Shown here: positions 57,976-64,000 of the stretch, piece after piece
Position numbering within the stretch: the first letter of the stretch is position 1
Layout: each line of letters opens with the position of its first letter
Source of the DNA: Brassica napus
Lineage: Eukaryota > Streptophyta > Magnoliopsida > Brassicales > Brassicaceae
Reading direction: 5' to 3'
NCBI RefSeq assembly: GCF_020379485.1
Contig: NW_026016758.1
Coordinates: 62,001-126,000 of the forward strand
DNA: 64,000 nt
Translations under genes and position numbers: made by a program
The notes under the pieces: generated by a model
What the model was told of the DNA's origin: nothing
Databases searched by the model: none
The model's input: only the letters and a program-made list of their open reading frames with translations

Positions 57976-58221
57976 CTCATTCTATTCTAAAATGTAAGAT
58001 GTTTAGAAAATATTTTATGTTTTAATATGTAAGATGTTTTCATATTTTTTGGTAGTTTTTACTTTATCAAAATCTGTGTAACCAATCAAATTTAATAGTT
58101 ATATTTTGTAATTGATTAAATATTTTTAATTTATAGTTTCAATAATATATTTTAGATAGAAAATAATTTTATTAATAACCGTGTTTTACCTAGAACATCT
58201 TATATTTTGGAATGGAAGGAG
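57976..58221. mobile_element. Stowaway-type MITE, second copy
   Basis: Starts after TA with CTCATTCTATTCTAAAATGT and ends ATATTTTGGAATGGAAGGAG before TA. 246 bp, the same kind as the element 70 bp to its left but with more diverged ends. Confidence 0.75.
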
Positions 58222-58879
58222 TATGTTATAAAAGAAATTTGAAAGGTTATTAGCGCCTAATAAGGTTAATAGTCTAACATTGTTTTTAGAAGTACCAGGA
58301 ATTCATTATAGTTTCGTTAGAAAATGAAATACACAGAAGTTGTTTTTTTCCTCAGAATGATTTCATTGATTCAAACAGAAATTACAGATGTATAAACAGA
58401 AATACACAGAAGTAGTTAAGCCAACGTATAATATTTTCTTTGATAAGATGGTATATTTGTTATTTAATCTTATCCCGAGAAAATAAAAAGTTTATGATGT
58501 CTTTTTTTATTTTTCAAATAAGCTTTATAGAATAGGGTCCACGAGGCAGTGGTACAGAGAACACTGTAATGACGTCATCTGTTCGGTTGCGTGACTCCTG
58601 GGCGCTGTATCTGTATTACGCCACTATCTCTTCCATACCCTTTTCATTTCATAAATTGATTTATGATTTATTTTGTTGATAGACTGGTTTATGCTATTTT
58701 AGCTAAAATAAAATGGTTGTCATAGCACCCGGGTGCAACCGTTTTTTCTTCTTATTTTTAAACCTAAGCAAGCCCATTTATTGTTATGAGCCATTAAGCT
58801 CTATACTACGTAAGGAGCCCAATATAATTCGTCGTAGGCCGCTTTGCATCTGCTTTCAGGATGTGGAATGGGAATGCCT

Positions 58880-59215
58880 ACATGCATGCCGAGATGTTAT
58901 TGGTTTATATATTTTGATTGATTTAGAAATCCATATAGTATTTATAAATTCAAGTAAAATATGCAAATCCAGAGGTTTTCCCTCGGATTTGAGTCTTTGT
59001 ATTTTTAACTAAAAAATCCAAACAAATCCATTCAAATCCATTATAAAATCAAATATATTAGTAAATCCGTACAATTGAATAACACTTGATTTGATACAGA
59101 ATTTATGAATCATTAAACCAATAACACATGATTTTAATACAAATTTGAAAATCATAGAACCAATAACACTAGATTTAGTTCAGATTTTCAAATCCATTAA
59201 AATAAATGTTTCTCT
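58880..59215. repeat. AT-rich repeat with TGTTATTGGTTT / AACCAATAACA ends
   Basis: TGTTATTGGTTTATATATTT at about 58894 is matched by GAACCAATAACACTAG near 59157, and AAACCAATAACAC also occurs at 59115. Words such as CAAATCCATT recur. It may be one or two MITEs; the ends are not certain. Confidence 0.35.
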
Positions 59216-59355
59216 ATCATTTGCCCGATGCCATGAAGTATACAAAAATGTTTACTAATATGTTTCGTATAGCCCACATGAGAATCAACTACCAAACCAA
59301 ACCACGTTCGAAACTTGAACTTTATTTTGAAAAAAACAATTAGGCCTTAGACGGT

Positions 59356-59796
59356 TAGCCTGAGCTTTTTTTTTTTTTTTGACAACAAAAGATCAATATT
59401 TCATTAAACTGGTTCGGGGTGGTTAGACTGAGCTAACCCCGGATGAACCAAAATGTTTACATGGGAGAATTCAGAGTTTTTCATACGAGCATCCTTAGCA
59501 AGGAGATCTGCACGAGAATTGAACTCACGATGAATAAAAAAAAGGAAAATAAAGTAAACAAAGAACGGAGATGAAAGAATTTATCTAATTCTGAAGTCAA
59601 GGATGGCGAATATTCTCCTTCTTCGATCTGCAGACAATCCGATTCAAAATGCATAGATTCTTCCCCATTGCCCATAGCAGGAACTGGAACTCCGCGTGAA
59701 TGGAAGAGAGGACTTGATTTCTCCCAAAGGAACCCGAGATTGAGTTCCCGTCTTCTTGGTCTAGAACAAAACCCCCGCCGGAAGTAGCCTGGGCTT
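59356..59796 (-). mobile_element. 5'-truncated LINE (RNase H end)
   Basis: On the - strand the sequence ends HREFNSRADLLAKDARMKNS ... SNHPEPV, stop, a short 3' end and poly(A) (59368-59380 as T). NSRADLLAKDAR is the C-terminal RNase H motif of plant LINEs. Upstream the frame is broken by stops and a shift. The flanks TAGCCTGAGCTT (59356-59367) and TAGCCTGGGCTT (59785-59796) form a 12-bp duplication with one change. An old, dead copy. Confidence 0.75.
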
Positions 59797-60736
59797 ATGC
59801 ATGTAATATCTTTTACTTTTCTCATGCATATTTTTGAAAAATGAATTTGATTTGAAAGGCAAGTATATTTCAAACTGATTCGTTCACATCTCGAAAAACT
59901 ATACTAAGCATATTGAAAAAACGAAGTTGGAAAAAGATACAAATTGATTCGCATTTAATGTAACGTCTCATTCATCGCAATGAGATATTTAGAGAGGTCA
60001 ATTTCAATATTGCAGCCGACAATATGAAAGAGATAAGGTCATGTAGAAGTATACGATAAGGATTTTTTGTTCTTTTTTTTAACTGTCACGTGAAACTGAT
60101 ATCTTCAAAGAGCGAATGAGAGACGTGGAAGAGTCACCCAACGAGCTTTGACTCATCCTTACGTGGGTTCGCTAATTATCCATTTTGGATAGTATTTGTT
60201 TGTTTGTTATGGAGTTACTCGTAGCAAGTGGCGGCAACTACCGGCCTAAGATAAGACTGGGCCTACTTACTATTCGATAGCCATGTGTCGATCGTTCTAT
60301 TAGACACCTCGAGTGGGAGTTGTATGGAAGTAACAAGATAACGGTAATTGATATTGATTCCTAGAAAAAAACTTTATATTATACTCCAACTAACTACCGA
60401 CGCTACGTTTCCCTTCTTTTTTGTTCTTCGGTAGTATGTATGTCAGCAAATATTCAGTTAGTTAAGTCATCCAAGAGATATAACCTTCCCTGCATCTTTA
60501 TCCAAGGATACTAGACGAGTTCTTAACGTATGGGTTCGTTTTTAATTTTTATTTTTTCTAAATTCGAAAAAGTAAAAAAAAAATAATAATTAAGAAACCC
60601 AATTTGGAGTTTCTGGGATAATGATGCTCTTAGTCGCTGTAAATTGTTATATATGTTCAATTGTACCAGATGTCGAATTGTTATTGGCTCATCCTAGAAA
60701 AAGTATCCAGATTACCACTTAGAAGATCAAGTTTTA

Positions 60737-60993
60737 TTTTTTTTTTGATAACCCTGGTATCCGAAGACCTCGTAAGGCTCCGACTATCAACCAATGACCG
60801 TCCACCGGAGCTAAGCCGGGGAGCCCGCCGAGGTCTCCAGGAGGGCTGGTGATCACCCCATTTAAATCCCACCAGTGGCCAGCGTAGTTGGAAGTGTCTG
60901 TATTGGGCCCGAAGGCCCTCAAGAGCAACATCCGCTAGCGGGACTCGAACCCATGACTTCCCAGGTCGAGGATCGCCACTGGACCACTAACGC
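60737..60993 (-). mobile_element. Full-length tRNA-derived SINE
   Basis: Read on the - strand it starts near GCGTTAGTGGTCCAGTGG, with an A box (TAGTGGTCCAGTGG, 60976-60989) and a B box (GGTTCGAGTCC, 60941-60951) 24 bp apart, and ends GGGTTATC plus a run of A (T at 60737-60746). About 257 bp. The target duplication is not clear. Confidence 0.75.
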
Positions 60994-61700
60994 GTGGTTT
61001 AAACTTGCTTTATCTCTCACAAAGTAACAACGAATTTAAAAGAGTAAGATATGCTTTAGAGAAATTACAATAAAGCAAAAACTATTACGCAGGACAAGTA
61101 AATATATCATTGCAATAAAATAGTATATGAAAATTAAAAACAAAAATCAAATATATACTTTTGATATTTCTAACTATCTCATAGTTTATTTTGTTGTCAC
61201 CGTACATGATACAAATTTTCCTTATATTGGTACTGCTAAAGTTGTATCACCATAATTAGCATATGCATTTTTGGTATTTTGCTGAATAAAACTAGAATAT
61301 AAACAAATTAAACATATTAAATGGTAAAACGAGTTGGAAAAAATCATATAAAACTGAAAACAACGATACAAAAATTAGAGAATCAGTTTATCTTACAATA
61401 GATTTAGGAAGCATTGTGTTATTACTATTCTATTATCATGTTCAGCTCAATAATAACACACAATGGATGATATCTTAACACAAAATCATATAAAACTAAG
61501 AACAACAATACAAAATTTAGCGAATCAGTTTATCTTACAATAAATTTAGGTAGCATCCTGTTATTATTATTCTATTATCATGTTCAGCTCAATAATATAT
61601 TTATTGTAGGTTTCATTCTGATAATTTGTTAAATCTCTTTTGATATTAATAAAATTATGGTGTTATTAAAAAAACATATTAAATATATCAGTTACATCTA
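60994..61700. other. Intergenic with a partial direct repeat
   Basis: Two copies of TTAG.GAATCAGTTTATCTTA and TATTATCATGTTCAGCTCAAT, about 125 bp apart (61375-61450 and 61515-61592), form a degenerate direct repeat. No gene. Confidence 0.45.
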
Positions 61701-62464
61701 TCTATATTATTATTTATGAAGTGATTTTGCTGATTTGTCATGTTCTCCAAGATTTTAGTTAATTTTGCTAATTTGTCATGTTTTTATCAGGTTTTAGCTA
61801 AATCATTGATTTATTATTTATTTTTAGCGAAGTCACTAATTTATTAATTTAAAAAATACCCTTAATGAATCTTATATATGTTAAAAATGAATTTTATTTT
61901 AATAATATTAAATTTATATGTTATATATTAAAATTTAGTTAGTTTTTCTTATTTGTCATATTTTTATTAGGTTTTAGATTTTTAGCTAGGTTATTGATTT
62001 ATTATTAATTTCTAACTGATTCACTAATTTTTTTAATTAAAACAATACACTTGATGAATTTTATATATAATTAAAACAAATTTTATTTCAATCATACAAA
62101 ATTTATATGTTATATTAAATATTAAATAATTGACTCTGAGTAATAAAATAAAATTATCATTTAAAAAAAAAATATATTCTTATATATTGTGTTGCTATCT
62201 GAAACAATATTTTTATTATAAAATTTAAAAATTAAGATACCAAAAAAATTATAATTAAATATTAGTCAACAAAAAACACTTATATAAAGATATTTTCTAA
62301 ACTATTTTTAGATAGGAGTGTTTAAAAATTTTAACACAATAATAAGCATATATTTTGATAAAAAATATTTGACATATATAAATATTTTGATGTTTGATTT
62401 AACCGTCTGAAAACATAAATAATAACTTATTATGTTGGTTTTAGATTAATAAAACATAAATTTA
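61701..62464 (+). mobile_element. Truncated Helitron 5' part
   Basis: Starts TCTATATTATTATTTATGAA after an A, a Helitron-type 5' end. The sequence then runs without an own 3' end into the next Helitron start at 62465, so this is either a truncated copy or the host into which the second one inserted. Confidence 0.45.
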
Positions 62465-63498
62465 TCCCCTATATATTATTTGTGAAACATTACAACTTCT
62501 TTTTGTAGCCACATGTCATCACTAGGATGATTATTAGAATTATTAGAGAAATAGGTTGATCCATCTAATTATATAATAAGCTTTTTATTAAACTAACCAT
62601 AAATTCATTATTAATGTCATTTATTATTTCCTTAAATAAAGATTACGGAATTGCCTAATGTGGGTTAAGTATATATGACAATTAATGATTTTGAATAATA
62701 AAGATCTGATAAAAAAAGAAGTATCTTCTATCAAATTTGTTTAATTTAAAACTATTAAAATAATTAAAAAAAAAACACAATAACCATATTATAAAAATTT
62801 AGATTTTTCTGTATATTTTATATTTTGAATTTTAAAAAATGACTATAAATTACTAAAACTGTTAAAAGTCTCACATTCAAATTTTGCGATCCATGGTTTA
62901 AAATTTTTGTTATGACAAAATACAAATGATTAGAAAATCATATAAGTAAAAGTCTAATTTAATTAATCATTAAGATTTAAAATATATATGTATATATATC
63001 ATTCTAAATTAAACTATACACCATATTGAATAAATAAATATTTTAGTTTCAAAATTTACTTTGAATAATTTTTTTTGATAAAAGTTTTGAATTAACATTG
63101 ATAAATTTTTTTAAATTATCAATTACTAAAATTATTAATCCCACAATGAAAATTTTGTTATCAGTAATTTAAAGTTTTTGCTATTAAAAATACACATGAT
63201 AAAAAAACATATGAGTAGAAAATATCATTTAAAAAAAAAATAGACATTAATATTAAAAATATACTATGTATGTTAATATCATTTAAATTTAATTACATAT
63301 CCTATCAATTTTAAAAAAAAAGATGTTTGGATTAATAAAATTGATTTATATGTTCGCACCAATTTAATTATATATGTAATAGTTACTGATTTTTAATTAT
63401 TCAATATATATTTATTATTTTATAATATAATATGTAAGAACATATAATACATAAAATAAATTATATATATAATGTTTATTCCGCGCAACTTAATCTAG
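62465..63498 (+). mobile_element. Non-autonomous Helitron, same family as 31774-33511
   Basis: Starts TCCCCTATATATTATTTGTG after A and ends CCGCGCAACTTAATCTAG before T. Its first 400 bp are clearly homologous to the - strand element at 33511. 1034 bp, AT-rich, non-coding. Confidence 0.7.
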
Positions 63499-63682
63499 TA
63501 AGTACTTATAAGAAAAGTTCATAATAATGTTGAATGTTACACGTAAACAAATTATACTATTATATAAGTAAAATAAACATGGAAAACTAAAAGATTTTAG
63601 TTTCCAAAAAAAAAGATTTGATTTGATACTTGGAAAAAAAAAAAAAATATAAAATGAAGGTGTAATTAGGTTGGAATCCTTG

Positions 63683-63692
63683 GTATATAAAT
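63683..63692 (+). promoter_or_regulatory. TATA box of SIS
   Basis: TATATAAATA stands about 30 bp before a pyrimidine-rich stretch (63720-63737) that probably holds the transcription start, and 170 bp before the start codon. Confidence 0.55.
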
Positions 63693-63858
63693 AAATGAGA
63701 ACTACCCACGGTTTTGTTACCCCTCTCTGTGTCTCTCAAAAAAGTTGCAATCTCTCAAACATCACAGATTCATACATACACGTCTCCATATACTCTCGCG
63801 GGTGTATGTATTAATACAATACAGAGAATTGTTGGGTTCAGCTGAAAAAGAGGAAAGA

Positions 63859-64000
63859 ATGGAAGGAATAAAGAAGAGCGGTTCCTCTCCTTCTTCTCCA
63901 TCTCTAACTTCTCAGCTTTTTGGGTCCAGAGATAATCCTTCTTCTTCTTCTTCCTCTGGGATTTTCGGATCCATTTTTGCTCATCCTTCTAAGGTGAGAT
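63859..64000 (+). CDS. SIS: SIS-like (salt-induced serine-rich) protein, first exon (partial)
   Basis: Exon 1 is 63859-63993 (45 residues), followed by the donor GTGAGAT at the window edge. It reads MEGIKKSGSSPSSPSLTSQL, then FGSRDNPSSSSSSGIFGSIF and AHPSK: serine-rich with the LFGS and GIF-S-F motifs of At5g02020, a small protein linked to salt response. The gene lies next to RPL in Arabidopsis, which supports the name. Everything after exon 1 is outside the window. Confidence 0.8.
   Translation, partial: MEGIKKSGSSPSSPSLTSQLFGSRDNPSSSSSSGIFGSIFAHPSKVR

Noticed and set aside
58713..59012. 99-aa frame near a more GC-rich patch
   Set aside because: No start context, no recognisable domain, and its second half lies in an AT-rich repeat.
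59481..59873. 130-aa frame
   Set aside because: It is an out-of-frame reading across the broken RNase H end of a LINE.
60941..60989. A and B boxes suggestive of a tRNA gene
   Set aside because: The sequence after the B box does not fold as a tRNA and runs to a poly(A) tail, so it is a SINE.

Overview
The window is plant nuclear DNA from a member of the Brassicaceae, most likely Brassica or a close relative. Genes are intron-rich with GT..AG junctions, spacers are AT-rich, and transposons are numerous. The recognisable genes follow, in one unbroken order, the genes I know from Arabidopsis thaliana chromosome 5 between about At5g02180 and At5g02020: AVT1-type amino-acid transporter, FIP, thaumatin-like protein, SSR1, (OHP1 relic), CYCD7;1, ORP3A, an At5g02090-type small protein, a CoaB-type flavoprotein, WAKL20, an MAM33-type mitochondrial glycoprotein, MIR2111, REPLUMLESS (RPL/BLH9) and SIS. 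Gene names rest on remembered Arabidopsis proteins and on this order; no search was run.

Bases 1-14400 are compact and genic: AVT1 (cut by the left edge), FIP, the thaumatin-like gene, twelve-exon SSR1, a short relic of OHP1, CYCD7;1 and ORP3A. Bases 14400-20300 form an accessory island. It holds a PMEI-like gene, a truncated LINE, a CACTA element, a truncated SINE, and broken pieces of unrelated host genes (NPF transporter, VDAC exon 1, RABA5-type GTPase, one unidentified piece). Bases 20600-29420 return to genic sequence: two copies of an At5g02090-like gene flank the CoaB-like gene, then a WAK-like receptor kinase with a one-base frameshift, then the mitochondrial glycoprotein gene. Bases 29420-35040 hold a MIR2111 hairpin, a hAT MITE with an exact 8-bp duplication, a Helitron and two MITE clusters. 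RPL lies at 35044-38579.

From 38.6 to 63.8 kb, the region upstream of RPL is a 25-kb transposon block. Its centre is a nest. A foldback MITE is split by a Helitron (40278-52605). That Helitron is split by a 9076-bp MULE (40964-50039; 57-bp inverted repeats with one mismatch, perfect 9-bp target duplication) and by a second Helitron (50123-51570). The MULE looks intact. It carries a 772-aa MURA transposase with SWIM and zinc-knuckle motifs, a small GRF-zinc-finger protein, and a five-exon DUF1985-Ulp1 (C48 protease) gene on the opposite strand. Further Helitrons, Stowaway MITEs, a LINE 3' end, a full-length SINE and a polyadenylated retroposon fill the rest. The window ends in the first exon of SIS.

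Compared with the Arabidopsis order, no intact copies of OHP1, FES1C, the CASP-like gene (At5g02060) or PRA1.A1 are seen. This is the pattern expected of gene loss on one subgenome after the Brassica triplication (inference).
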